Origin: Stercorarius parasiticus
Taxonomy: Eukaryota > Chordata > Aves > Charadriiformes > Stercorariidae
Reading direction: 5' to 3'
Assembly (NCBI GenBank): GCA_013396915.1
Contig: VWZL01000820.1
Coordinates: forward strand, 200,684-264,683
DNA length: 64,000 nt
Shown: positions 47,581 to 59,797 of the stretch, one piece after another
Layout of the letters: every line of letters starts with the position of its first letter
Numbering within the stretch: position 1 is the first letter of the stretch
Made by a program: the position numbers and the translations under genes
The notes under the pieces: generated by a model
What the model saw: the letters and a program-made list of their open reading frames with translations, nothing else
Database searches by the model: none
What the model was told of the DNA's origin: nothing

Positions 47581-50500
47581 ATTGCAAAGAATGGTAAGTC
47601 CTTTAGATGCATCAAATCTTTCAAGATAAAGAATGTCAGTATAAAGCATAGCTGACTTAAAAAACAATGTTTCGGAGAACAACAGAGTAAGGTAAGAATA
47701 ACTGCTCTGAAGATAGTGCTAGCTCCTCTGCGTTTATCTCCATGCAGGACTCAATTTGGTGCTGGTATAGAAGGATCGGTTGTGAGGTCCTGAAGATGTT
47801 CCACCAGTGCAAAAATAAGGTTTGAAATTGACAAAAAAAATGTCAAATTAATCGCTCATATCAAGTAGCCTTCTCTATGTTTAAGGAATGAAACAGAAAA
47901 TTAACATGATGAAATTAACTCCTGAAATGTTCTCCCATCTATATTTAAGTATTTTTGTCTGTTAGGCCAGCATGGCTTACAAACATTAGCCCTTTGATAA
48001 CGGTCTGTACAGAAATACAGGAGGATAAGAGAATCTGAGTCTACAAGTTTTGCAAGGTCAACGGGGAAGAAAGCACACCAATTTTATACACCAGGGGTGG
48101 CCAAACTGCAGATTTTGATCTGTACATGGTTTTGAACCTGAATATGGAGAGTTCATGCCACCACTGCACTGCACATTTGGCAGCAGCCTGGTGTTGGACT
48201 GGGGACAGAGAGAGACGGGTCCTATCCTGTGATGGAGCTGTGATGTCCCTGGGATGCACCTCACCACTGTGAGCACTGTTCCGTATTCCCCCCCTCCACA
48301 GGACGTCTGATACAGAAGATTCAGGTTTTGTCACTCTTAAGAACATCATACTTTTGATATGGGTCCTGCAGGAATAAGTGGTTTATTCTGAACTAATACA
48401 CACTGTTGAAGTTTCAGATGAAAAGGTGAAGAACTTTTTATGTAACTTTAGGCCTTTGCCATGTAATGAAGCTCTTTACAATGAAAATGTCAAGCTTTCA
48501 CTCATTAGTTGCAATCTGTGGCTCTGTACAATGGCAAGAATGGTGAACCTCATCCTTCAAGAGAGCAGTTACAATGGATCAGTGCAAATAATAGCTGCAG
48601 AACTGCCATTTTTATCTGTGATTCTGAAGAACTCAGACTGAAAGCGTGTCTTCACTTCCACATCCACTTTCTTCTCTTGCACCTGAACCTTGAACTAGAT
48701 GTAGTCACGTGTGATCTCTTGTGGTATCTTGTGGTGTAATCTCCCAGTCTCTTAAATGGATCTCTGTAAATTGCCTGCAGGAGCTCACATAAATGCAAGT
48801 TCTGTTCAGGCACCCAGCCAAGCAGGATCAGTGACGCTATGGGAACAATAGCTTCACCTATGGGATACTGACACAAAGATCCGGAAACAGACAGAAGGCC
48901 CTATATTAGATGGCGAGATGTAGTCCGATGCTTTGCTTTCTCTTTTTATCTGTATGTATGATACCTTTTGTATGTTAAGGTCTCAGTAGTTATCATACCA
49001 ACAACAATAACACCTCCTCTCTCATCAGCACTGAGAAAATTAGATCTCACCATGTCTTGTGCTGAGTTCTGGTCATCGGACTTGCTGCCAGAGCAGGCCC
49101 AGGCCAAGACCTTCCAGCATGAACAGTGGAAAGATACATTCGTATAGTAGACACAGAAAACTTATCCCGAAAGAACAAAGGAAAAGTGTGCAATGTGCCC
49201 AGGTTTTCAAGGCTGGAGCATTTCTATGCATGGTTAAAACAGGAATGGGTTCTGGGTACCAAGGAACTATTGCTGCTGGTAGCTGAGGTATGGGTAGAAA
49301 CAGGTACTGCTAGAGTTGAGTTTTGGATTTAGCTCTGCAGAGAACTGTGGTGACCACAGTCTGGGTCAACCCCACTTTAGGAACGTAAACCTCTTTTCCA
49401 TGATTTACTAAAATCCTCATGCAAGAAGAAGCTATGACAATTACATGTAGTCTTCTGTCTCTGAAAAAAACAAATTTAAAAATGCACATACAGTGAATTT
49501 GCAAGAAGAACAGGTTTAAAGATTCTTTTTCCAGTAGTATTTTGGCTGCAAACTTGAGGTGTACATATTTACATGTACAGTGTTAAAATATTTTTTAATA
49601 ATTGCTAACGGATAGAGCTAACTTGTCTTGAATTGATTTTGTTGCTTTTTTTACAAATAACATTGGTTTATTGTTTCAAATTATTTTGTTGTCTTGCATT
49701 GGGAGGATTTAAGAGAAAAACTAAAAAGAACTGATCTCTGGGGAAATTTTTGTCATTCTGGAAAGAGAAATCCTTTGATAAATATGGAAAAGAGCAAAGG
49801 AAACAGAAAGGATAATCTTCACTGGACTGATCTAGTTAAAAGGAAACTAAAGAATGCAAACAAATATCTTTCTAATAAAGGAGTAAGAAGATCACTCATG
49901 GACCTTCCTGCAGTAATGAGTAGGGCTACACTAACTTTTCAAAACTTTATAGCCACAAATTCTGATCAACTTGTTCCTAATGTTTTGGACAACAACCAAA
50001 ACCATAGATGGTTGTGTTGTCTAAAGACCTGAAACCACGAAGACATCAGTTGATTTCTTTCAGCTTAACATTGCTCCTCTGCCAAAGGACAGGAGAATTT
50101 AATGTCTTACGTAGCAACTTATATACAGAAGAAAGAGCACCACAGAGCTAAGTGGTTCCTTAATGTGAAGTTATCTGATCCAAACCCAGAAGTTTTAGCT
50201 CTTGAATGCCAACAAATGGCACACAACCAGAGACTCTCTTGAAAAGGATCTCCAACCTCTTTGCATGCTTTTCTTGCTTACAAAGTCCACAAAGTTCCTT
50301 TTTCAACATGTCTCTGTACTTTTTAGCCATGAGATCTAAGGCAGAAACTCCTCAAAGACTATGTAACCTTACACGTCCCGTCCATCTGTCTACCTCTCTT
50401 GCGCGCAACTGTTTCAACAAATGCAAGCCAAGCTGAAAATGCCTCTGTGACTCAGGCAAAAAGAGGTGTTTGACCTCTGCAGTGCCTCTCATGGGTGTTT

Positions 50501-52019
50501 GAGACTCACTACTGCTTGGACTCGTGGATCTGTTTTTACAAAGTTTCATCTGTAGTCCTACTTGCACATCTATGCTCCATCATTTATCAAATTGTCCCAA
50601 TGTTAACAAAATAGTGGATTCATACAGAAGTCTCTAAAAAATCCCTGGCCCCATCCCAGTGATGGAAGATTTTAAAANACTTTTCATGGGACAGCCAGCT
50701 CATTTTCCTTGCCTTTTCAGCTGCATGTATCTGCCATAGTACTGTTTTTGACAGGTTTATGCCTGTTGCTAATTGTATCCTACCTGGAGACTGCCCAGAG
50801 AAACAAGACCTGATTATGTCTGCCCAGCTCAAACGAGCTACACTGACTGGGTATAAACTGGGTTTAGTTACCATGAGTCTAGCTACAAGGTGGCTCATTT
50901 AATCATAGGAAGAGGTAGGAAGATGATGAACTGGCTGACAAACTAAAAAATTCTTCAAAATCCGTGTTTCTTTTTTAATCTTCTAGTTAATTTTGCTCTG
51001 TGGAAGAGTAGAAGGGTAGACACACATACATGGAGTAGGTTACTGTTCCTTGCTTGAGGTCATAGAAAACTCTAACAGGATGATGCCAACACCCAAGCCA
51101 CTCTAGACCTCTTGCTTTCATCTAATAATACATGAGATGAAACCTGTTTATTTCCAGCTAAGATGACTGTAACCAAACCAAGCAATATTTGCCTTTGAGA
51201 AAGTTGATGCTTTTCTCTCCAAGAGTATTTTTGAGGGTATGTTTCACAATTGTTACTCTTGTACTCTTATTTATGCTGAGTTGCCGATGTTAACATATCC
51301 AGATATGTCAGCTTTCTTTGCATTTTTGAACGAGAGTTGAAAGAGGTTCAGTGGAAAATTATCAGCAATTTCTTCTTTCATGGCTGTGCAAAGAGCTAAT
51401 AGATGCAATGCGTATTACAAAAGTGTTAACAACAATTACCAATGTAAATACTCCAGTGGTGTCAAAATCCTGAGTCCTTTTTCAGCAGGACAGCCTCTGA
51501 TGGGTATATTATTTTATTGCTTATTGCACTTCCTTAGGACCACTGTGCATGGTTTGTTCTTAGTGGAAGCCACAAGATATAATCATAAATGGAGGCTTAA
51601 GACTTTAAAACTGTCGATGAACACATTCAAGGTACGAGTAGGAAACTAACAAAAAGTTAAACTTAAGTATCACCGAGTCCCAAGTAACACAATCATGCAG
51701 ATGCAAGAAAGCTGGAAGAAGACAACATGATGAACATCCCCTGAAAATGTGAAGCGTGGAAGTTCACAGAGACTGTTTTGAAGGCATCAGTCTGCATCTG
51801 ACCGAGCTCAGTAGGTGAAGGCAGGTCGAGGTCCTCATGACAGCGCGGCTCTTTGCCTGAGAAGGGAGTGCAGACGTGGCGGTTCTGCTTTCCAGCATCA
51901 TTAGATTTGCAACGGCTGGTTCAGCCCGGTTAACTGTTTCAATAATGCTATCCTAGTTAAAAGTTTCCCAACCAGGTTCCCATGGTTTCCCACCCCATCC
52001 CACCCCCCTACTGAATGCA
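47581..52019. other. AT-rich unique sequence, no gene seen
   Basis: Nothing recognised. Many ORFs of 60-112 codons overlap without domains. A single N lies at 50678. Confidence 0.6.
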
Positions 52020-52400
52020 TTCGCATGCACTGGGAAGGAAGTGTGAGCTGGAATGTGTCCTGCTACCAGCCCTGGGGCTGTGTTATTTCAGGTATACAAG
52101 GCTATCCGGTCCAGCACATTAACATGGGAAACTTCTAGAGAGCCTTTCCTTTGTCAGAGCCAAAAAATCAAGCCAAATTAATGCATTTTTTTTGGCTTAA
52201 TAGTAGGATTGCTTCCAAAATAATTACATTATGGATTTGTTTGCATGATGTGCGTGGGAAGTGAAAAGGGACAGCATGCGAGGCTTCAGTTTCCTTAAAG
52301 CCAATGTTTCTAGGTGCAATTGTTTTACCCCGTTGTGTTCATACTTTACAGAAATTACGTTGCAAATGCATCTAACCTGCCCTATTATAAGTAACGGACT
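52020..52400. promoter_or_regulatory. candidate conserved non-coding element
   Basis: Non-repetitive block with several TF-type words, including TTTGCAT (52238-52244), GCATGCGAGG and TTAATGCAT. AAGCCAAA (52170-52177) and its near complement TTTGGCTT (52191-52198) can form a small stem. Texture resembles conserved gene-desert elements; conservation is inferred. Confidence 0.2.
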
Positions 52401-53167
52401 CCAGCTTCATTGTTTCTTCAGGAACAGGTAGTGTCACGAGATGGGACTACTACAAACAGAGAAAAGCATGCTAATCCTGTGCCACACAAAATTAAGTACG
52501 CAGAAGATTCTTGTGTTTGTCCTGCTCTTAATTACCAGCCTTGGAGAAAAGAGTCATACATCATGCACAGAACTCCAAGGGCAGCTTTGTTGGTTTATTA
52601 ATCCTCATGTAGTATCAGATCATAAAAATAATTTGAGTGATTTGGTAATGTGATTTGGTAATGTTCTGATTAATGCATTACCATGAACAGAAGAGACAGA
52701 TTAACCATACCATGAATTGTAACACACTAATTCCTCACTGCAGCTCTAACAACTGAGTCACATGCAGTTTCAATTATTTTACATGTTTGGCAGCCATTCT
52801 TCCCAATGGAACAATAAGCATTAGCACAATAATCTGAAAGAAGCTTATAAAAATATGGTTGACATAAGTTCTCTCTATTAAGAAATATTTGGAGTTACAA
52901 TGCCAGTTTTGTTTTAACCATGCAAACTTCTACAACTGAAAGATCTTGATCTGAATGCCTTGAAAATACTTTCAAATTTGTCATGCTCCACTAATATGTC
53001 AAATCATTGATAGTCCAATAAATTAGTGTTATTTCAGGAGAAATTCATGAAAAATTATGGGCAGCAGGGGTTAACGTGCTCTGATGAGAATGAGCTCTTC
53101 TGAATTAAGCAGTGCTTTAAATTGGAGACACTCAGTAGAAGAATAATGCTACAACTGCTGCTGCTTC
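52401..53167. other. AT-rich unique sequence, short tandem repeat
   Basis: TGATTTGGTAATG is perfectly duplicated in tandem at 52638-52650 and 52651-52663, and the second copy can pair with CATTACC further on. No gene was recognised. Confidence 0.6.
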
Positions 53168-53355
53168 TAATAACGCCTTGTGCTTCACACAGAGCTCTTC
53201 ACTTAGAGATTCCCAAGCACTTTACAAAGGCTGTAAATATCGTAGTCATATTTTGCAGGTCGCATATGGAGAAACTAAGCCGAGAAGCAAATCGACCAAA
53301 GAAAGAGAAAGAATCAGTGTCAGAGTTGGGATAAAAAATTCCTGTCTTTTCTGTC
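53168..53355 (+). repeat. fossil SINE-like repeat (MIR/CORE type)
   Basis: The succession CCCAAGCACTTTACAAAG, ATTTTGCAGGTCGCATATGG, GAAACTAAGCCGAGAAG and GTCAGAGTTGGGATAAAA follows the order of ancient amniote MIR/CORE-SINE consensus words (sequence of 'ATTTTACAGATGG', 'GAAACTGAGGC', 'CAGAGCCGGGATT'). It is decayed and non-coding. It may instead be a related L3-type element. Confidence 0.6.
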
Positions 53356-55559
53356 CATCCTATAAAAAACAGAATCCTTAGAAAAAAAAATGGAAGAGGC
53401 ATGCTTTCATTTATTTCCATCATTTATGTTTTAGTCCAGCGTGATCTGGTGTTCCACCCATTATGCTAAACATGCTACATTGTCCTATGCCAACTTATGA
53501 ACAATGAATGGACATGGAATCTGGACAACTTGTTCAAATCCATTATATTGACTCGATGAAAAAGCTGTACAAGATCAATAGATGCGCTGTGCAGGTTTTA
53601 CAGTGGGAGATGTTGTGTGTTCCACACACCCTCTTGCCCCCCAAGGCAGAAACAGAGTAGTTGTCCTCGCTTAGCTTCCTTGTGAAGAAACTTTCTCCTA
53701 CAGTGGGTCTGTAGCTTCTTGGAAAGGGTAGCCATTTATCACAGCCCTAAATGAAAGCATTCCTTGGACACAAATGTCTTTTTCTTCCTTTGTCTAATTA
53801 CTGAGGGGAAAAGTGAGAAGGAAATGTCAAAACAGTGAAACAGTGGTGTATAGAGAGCAGTCACTTTGGAGCTCAACCAGCTTTTGTGAAGGCCTGGGCG
53901 ATTTGTCAAATGGTTGTGGCATAAGTCAAGCCCTGAGGTTGAAAGGTCTTGACCTAAGGAGTGCTGAAATCAGGCAGTATAAGCAAGAGGGCTGCTAGAA
54001 GTTTCAGCTGTAGTGGAGATGAACAATGATGGGTGCTGGACACAACAAAACCTCATCTGCATAATTCAGGTAAGGAATTTTATTGAATCTGACAAGTATG
54101 TGACAGGCTGAGAAAGAGAAAAGAACATGCTCTTGCTGGGAACCTTTAAAGCTCTTCAGTTAAGGTATGTGGAAATAAATGACAGCTAATCTCTTCACTA
54201 AAAAAACTGTAAACAATGCCATTTTACACAGGGCTCACCCGTGACCTTTTCATAGATCAGGCTATCCACTTTCAGGCCAGGCCACAGAACTTATCACAAA
54301 CAATGCGTCGAATTCAGATTGCGCAAGAGGAGATTTACTTCTCCCAGCTGCTTCACGTAGAGTTACTCGCTTCGGCAGGTACGCTTTGGCAGAAACATCA
54401 CTTAAATCTAGTGCATAACCCCTCATGGCAAACGGAAAATTCACATGGAGACTTTTCAGTGGAGGTTTTTTTGAGGTTATTGTTTTTTTTTTTTTTAATT
54501 TTTATTTTTACAGTTTTGGCTTGCGTGGGTCATGCTGCAACTACAAATATCAAGGTCACAAGGTGACAGGACAACTTTTCTGCACTGAGACCTGGTGGTA
54601 CTATTAAAGCGACCAAGGCTTTTAAAATCCTTCATTAATCTCAACATGTCAAGTTTCCCAGAGGGTTTTTTTAATGTATTTTAACCACTTGCCTCCGTTT
54701 TAAGTCTTCCCTAGGTAAGCAACAGAGTTTAAGAAGAATATGTAATTGGTGCTTTTCAAAAGACAAATCAGATGCTGACCACCAGCTTTAGAGGATAAAA
54801 TCTTTGTATGCAACTTTAGTGCATAAGCACTAAGACAAATATAACCTTAACTCACATACAAAACTCAGAAGCAATGGTTGAAAATCCAATCCAGCCTCTA
54901 TGTGATGCTTAACCTAAGCAAATAAAATAAGAAATGACCTTGCAGGCAAGCAAGAGTTTCCCTTTTGGGAATATCTGTATTCCTGAGAATTCTTTCTTAG
55001 CACTGAATTCCCCACAAAAACTAGCACTTGATATCTACGTCCCAGATGCAAACCTCTAAGCCTGGCAAGAAAACAATTTGTTGTACAGGCTGCTGAAAGA
55101 TTGGAAGGAAAGCTCAAAATCTAGAGGAGCACAGTGCGACTGTGACTTGCAAGAGCCGAAATTCAACTCTAAAACTCTTCAAATAAATACAAAAACAAAG
55201 ATTAGACCGACTTTGTCAAGCATGAGTCACAAAATCCCCAAGCACTTCCCTGGATTACTGGCACAGCGATGTCTGCAGCATACAGCACACATGTATGTTT
55301 TTACCAATCTGTGGATCATTCTACCTAATGGGAAGCCGTTAAGAGTCCTGGCTGGATCAACTGTGGATCTTGGTGTTATAAGCGGCCCAATGCATAATTC
55401 ACAAGGCTTAATGAATATTCCAATTCATGACAGCCAACTGGCTCCATAGGTCACACCTCCCAATCTCATATAAATAAAGAATGAGACACTGGAAAGCGTA
55501 CCAGCTGAACCCTAGTGAGTGCCAAAAACATGCATATTAATGAGGCACAATAAAAGATA
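53356..55559. other. unique sequence, no gene seen
   Basis: The 123-codon plus-strand ORF at 55078-55449 and the 116-codon one at 54216-54566 show no domain. The block 55200-55450 reads as unusually non-random and could be conserved. A T run lies at 54482-54496. Confidence 0.55.
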
Positions 55560-55840
55560 TACTTGACTCTCAGGAAGTGCTGCTATTGTTTTCCAGCTTT
55601 AGAGAGGGAGAGTGGAAAACTTCGCGGTGCACCTTTCAATACACAGCACGGAGCTCAAGGCGAAGCTTGCCCCCGGCCCGGGGGGCAAAGAGGGGATCGG
55701 ATCGTGGCAATGGCGTTTCACACCCAGCCTCATCAGGTCTATGACATCCTCCGTCGTTCCCACCACAATAGCGAAATCCATGCTGGAAATATCCCCACCC
55801 TCCGCTCCCATGTTCCTCTGCAAGTCCCCATTTGGTAACT
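55560..55840. promoter_or_regulatory. GC-richer patch with strong hairpin
   Basis: A local rise in GC. TTGCCCCC (55667-55674) and GGGGGCAA (55681-55688) form a perfect 8-base stem around a six-base GC loop. Two minus-strand frames are open (55599-55823 and 55636-56016). The first carries the protein-like stretch MDFAIVVGTTEDVIDLMRLG, but I recognise no family and saw no convincing splice sites. Confidence 0.2.
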
Positions 55841-56100
55841 AAGGAGAGGAAGTGCTTCAGCAGTGCTGTTCTTTTATGTGCTCTGTTTAGACCTTGGAAC
55901 AGGATGAATGGTAGCTTAGATGAATGCATTTGTGCCATTTTTCTTGGCCCCAGACGATGTTTCCTCACTACCATGACATCTGAACAGAAGGAGAAAACAT
56001 CTCCCTTTTGTGGCAAGCTAATTTAATTTGTACCTTCCACCTAGGGGTAAATATGTTTGTCTGTCTTTCTAAGCTCTCTTTGCCCACTTTCTTTTCTCAC
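55841..56100. other. unique sequence, no gene seen
   Basis: No feature recognised apart from chance ORFs. Confidence 0.5.
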
Positions 56101-56109
56101 GGGAAACCC

Positions 56110-56566
56110 TGCTGAGTCAAAAGCAGGATATTGCTTAGTGCTCTAACTTTATTTTAAAGTAATTTAATTTTAAGCATACTCACACCCACCCTAAAGTGAA
56201 GCAACTGTAGGAGCTCCGCTGGGACAGCCTTAATGACTTTTGCATGTCTCTTGTGTCAGAGACATCAAGGGCTTGTTGTTAGGGAGGTATTTGTCTTTTA
56301 AAATAAACGCTTTAAAACAGGACCTCTCTTCTGCAGTATCCTCAGCGCAAGATGTTTCTTTATTTTCAAAAATCCTATGGCTTTGCACATTGACCTACCA
56401 CCTTTAAAAACCAGCATTACGAACCATTGACCTTTGCTCTTCGTCGGTCTGGTGCTATATGTGATTTGACCTTGTTTTGTCTGAAAACTTTGTAAAAGGA
56501 TTTAAAATAAACAATAAATGCATTTCTTTATGAAAAATGGCGGTGAAATATGACTCAGATGACTCA
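56110..56566. promoter_or_regulatory. AP-1/MARE motif cluster
   Basis: TGCTGAGTCA (56110-56119) matches a Maf/AP-1 site. Two perfect AP-1 sites TGACTCA sit at 56551-56557 and 56560-56566, nine bases apart start to start. TGACCTTTGCTC around 56429-56440 resembles a nuclear-receptor half site with extension. The surrounding AT-rich sequence looks non-random. Enhancer function is inferred. Confidence 0.35.
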
Positions 56567-56918
56567 GAATTTACATCCTCATCGTCTGATTTATGCATGA
56601 CTTCTTTAAATTGGCAAATATATTAAGTTAAGGGCATTATTTAATCCAGGACCGAAAAGTTTCTATAATTAAAAAAGCAATATAAGGTAAAATGTGGGAA
56701 AAGAAAACTGAAATCCAAACTGAAGCATCATTTAAAGCCCATTTTGCTCATAGTAACACCACAACTTCTTTCATTTAAACCTTGTTATTTCATATTAAAG
56801 TGGCAATGACACACACAAGAACCTACATATTAAGCAACTTCTTGCAATTTCTTCCCTTTAAAAAAAAATCCATTTCAGTATTGTGACCAGGTAAATATTT
56901 TGTCATCCTGTCAGATAA

Positions 56919-57285
56919 GAAAAAGAAAACATACAACACTTAAAATGATAAAGTATATTTCTAATATATGCAGTAATAAATATCGCAGGTACTGATTTTA
57001 CCTGTAGTTGCCAGTTATTTGTTATTTGCATAATATTGCATCAATGTTTTTTCACCATAATTTGCACTCTTTGTTCTGATCAGAAATGTGCATTTCTGTC
57101 GTGTTTGAAAAAGAAAACGTACACCACTTAAACCAATAAAGTATATTTCTAATATCTGCAGTAATAAATATCGCGGAAACTGTGATTTTACCTGCAGTTA
57201 CCAGTTACTTGTTATTTGCATCATATTTTACCAGTGCTTTTTCACAATGATTTGCACTCTGTGTTCTGGTCAGAAATGTGCATTT
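56919..57285. repeat. tandem duplication (about 180 bp), octamer in both copies
   Basis: Copy 1 (56919-57095) and copy 2 (57107-57285) run in parallel over almost their entire length. Both begin GAAAAAGAAAAC and both contain TAAAGTATATTTCTAATAT, GCAGTAATAAATATCGC, GTTATTTGCAT and end TCAGAAATGTGCATTT. Differences are mostly single substitutions. The POU octamer ATTTGCAT is intact in each copy (57024-57031 and 57214-57221). This is not a known transposon to me, so it is probably a local segmental duplication of unique, perhaps regulatory, sequence. Confidence 0.9.
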
Positions 57286-59740
57286 ATCATCAGCAAATCA
57301 CACAGACTTAGAGGGAAACAAGTCTTGGAATCAGTCACAACATTCGGAAAGATTAATCATGACAATATTGCTGTTTTGCTCGGAAAACTTCCCTCCATTC
57401 TGTCTCTATTGCCTCGGTGGTTTGTTTTTATAAACAAGCTGCATTTGTTAGGAAAAGGAAGCAGCCCTCTTATTCAAACTTATGGTTTTGGAGTCTAAAC
57501 ATGCAATACCGTGACAAACAAATAACAGCCAACGTGTGCTCTGGATCAACAGGAGAAAGTTCAACTCGCCTGCCCTGGTCTGCTCAGTGTACAAAATATA
57601 CAAGATATAAAAGGGACAAAATGCCTTCCTTCGCCCACGTAGAGGTTTGTTCAGCCAGAACCCAGCACTGCCATGCACATGGTGTGATTTTACACCAGCT
57701 TTGATGATAAAGGAGGTAATTCCTGGTGCCGGATGATGCGTTTCCACGTCCCTGAGCAGAGATGGATCAGGAGGAAAAGCTGTTGATGAACAGGTCCCCT
57801 TGATGGACGGCCAGAGGATGAATCCTGTCCTCGTGCCTCACTTCAGTCCATCTTTTAGCCAGAATTTGGGCCTCAGAAGCTTTGCCTGGACAAGCATGGA
57901 CCTCAGATGTATGTTAACAAATACATGGAAGCCGTGGTAGCCCAGGATGGGGCCAGTTGGCCTGTCCACTATGTCAGAAAAACCAGGACCGAGGTGCAAA
58001 GAGTGGTTAAAAAAAGGGGCTCAAAGTACTTCTCTGAATTTCACCTCCTGGCCTCGTAAGATCACGGTGCTTCAAACAAATTGCTTTGTGGTGCGGAGCT
58101 TTCACTTTAAACTCCAAAGTTGGCTCTCAAACCTGGCCTCTGACAAGGGTGGAAAACCTTGTTAGCAAAATCCCTTAAACATTTGCTTTGTTGCGTAGTA
58201 AATTTGCCATCTTTAAGGGTTATAAAGTGGTCACAAAATGCCTGGTGTTAAGAAGATAGTTATCTCTAGGGCTATAAAAAGGTATTTCCAGCCTTATTGC
58301 TGAACTGTGTAAATCAAGGCCATCCACCCCTCCATTAGAAGCTAAGCTCTTAAGGCCGATATGGACAAAGGACTTGGTTGTTTATGCAGCAACAACATCT
58401 GCTTACACTCAGACTCATTGTCAAAGAGCTGTTGGTTAAAAGCACAGGATCTCCTTTCTCTCCATTTCATGCTGTATTATGTTTCATGCGGGAATATCTA
58501 GTCTCCGAGGCTTGACCACTGCTTTTATCTGCTGGACTTTAAAGACTTAGCTGCTTGTAGTGAGAATATGATCATCGCCTCCCCAGCAGTCTGGAGGGTG
58601 CGTTTCGCTGGACACTTGAAAAATTTCTTTTGGTCTCCAGACACCTTTCTGCAAAGTATTAGCTTTCCTCTGCTGCTCTGAAGCTAAAGCTCCTGTGTAA
58701 ACAGCTCTCCGGTTCAGTTTAAGATAAAATACGGTGTTTGGATCTGAATTCCTCAAATGCTATGTGCGCACAACAAAAGACCATTAATTACACACGAGCC
58801 ACAAAACACTGATGCATTCTCCAGGCTGTATGATCACCGTTGGTATCAAATAAAATGTTTCTGAGCTTTTCTGGCTGACACAACATAGTTTTCCTTAGAC
58901 CTGCATCACTAACCCAGTCAGAAGAGAGAACGGCGTGTTGCAGTTATTCAGTTTTGTGAAGAAAAAGCACGTGAAGAATGGAAACTGCCCTGCAAATTCG
59001 TAAAGTTTCACTTTGCTGCTCTTCCCTATCTGTCCCTCAGCGTGTGCTCAAGGACAGAAAATGCTTAATGTATAAATTTAAATAGTTGTACGCTACATGT
59101 TCCTTTCCCTAATCTGCAGGCTATAGTGTATTCAGACATTGTCCTGTACGTCTCAAAAATGCGTGTCCAGAATAAACCCAAGACATATGTACATCCTACA
59201 CAAGAAAGCCGTGACACAGTTCGCACAGATGATGGTTTTTCCTTGAGATGGTATTTTCACAGTATTGCACCAATTAATTTGACCGTAGCCCCACAGCGCA
59301 TGTTTTAATGACATGATTGTCGAAACCACAGTCTGATGTGTCTGTCATGCATGAAGATTTGAATAGATTTTGCAGAGGAAAAAGGTGTAAAAGTTGGCAT
59401 CCGACAAATTTAGGTATGCTGAGGTGAATGTGCATCCCCACGGCCTAAAACTTTAAGAAGAAAAGCAAAAAGTGAATACAGGAGCAAAGGGGACTCATGG
59501 CAGGGAGGTGAGGACAAAGCGCTGGGAAAACCAAATCGCGGCTCAATGGCAGGAACCCAAAAAGCACCCCAGGGAAAAAAATACCCCAAACCATCCACCG
59601 CCGAAAGGGGAGCAGTGGGTGACATAAGGTTTTCTCACCCGAAGACTGGTGAGTCCTGCCTCCAATATTGCTGCCCTTGCATCGTGCAATGCCTTCTTGA
59701 AAGTAAACAAGTCCTGCTTAAAATAGTTTTTCTGGGTTGG
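57286..59740. other. AT-rich unique sequence, no gene seen
   Basis: No exon, RNA gene or family-level repeat was recognised. GTGATTTTACACCAGCT near 57683-57699 could be a scrap of the fossil repeat seen at 47.5 kb. Confidence 0.55.
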
Positions 59741-59797
59741 TTTTTGTTTTTGTTTTTGTTTTTGTTTTTGTTTTTGTTTTTGTGTTTTTTTTTTTTT
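59741..59797. repeat. (TTTTTG)n microsatellite
   Basis: Seven hexamer units TTTTTG in perfect tandem, then GTGTTT and a T run. The ORFs that cross it encode low-complexity sequence and are not genes. Confidence 0.95.

Noticed and set aside
55078..55449. 123-codon plus-strand ORF
   Set aside because: No family resemblance, no convincing splice sites and a mixed composition; kept only as part of a possibly conserved block.
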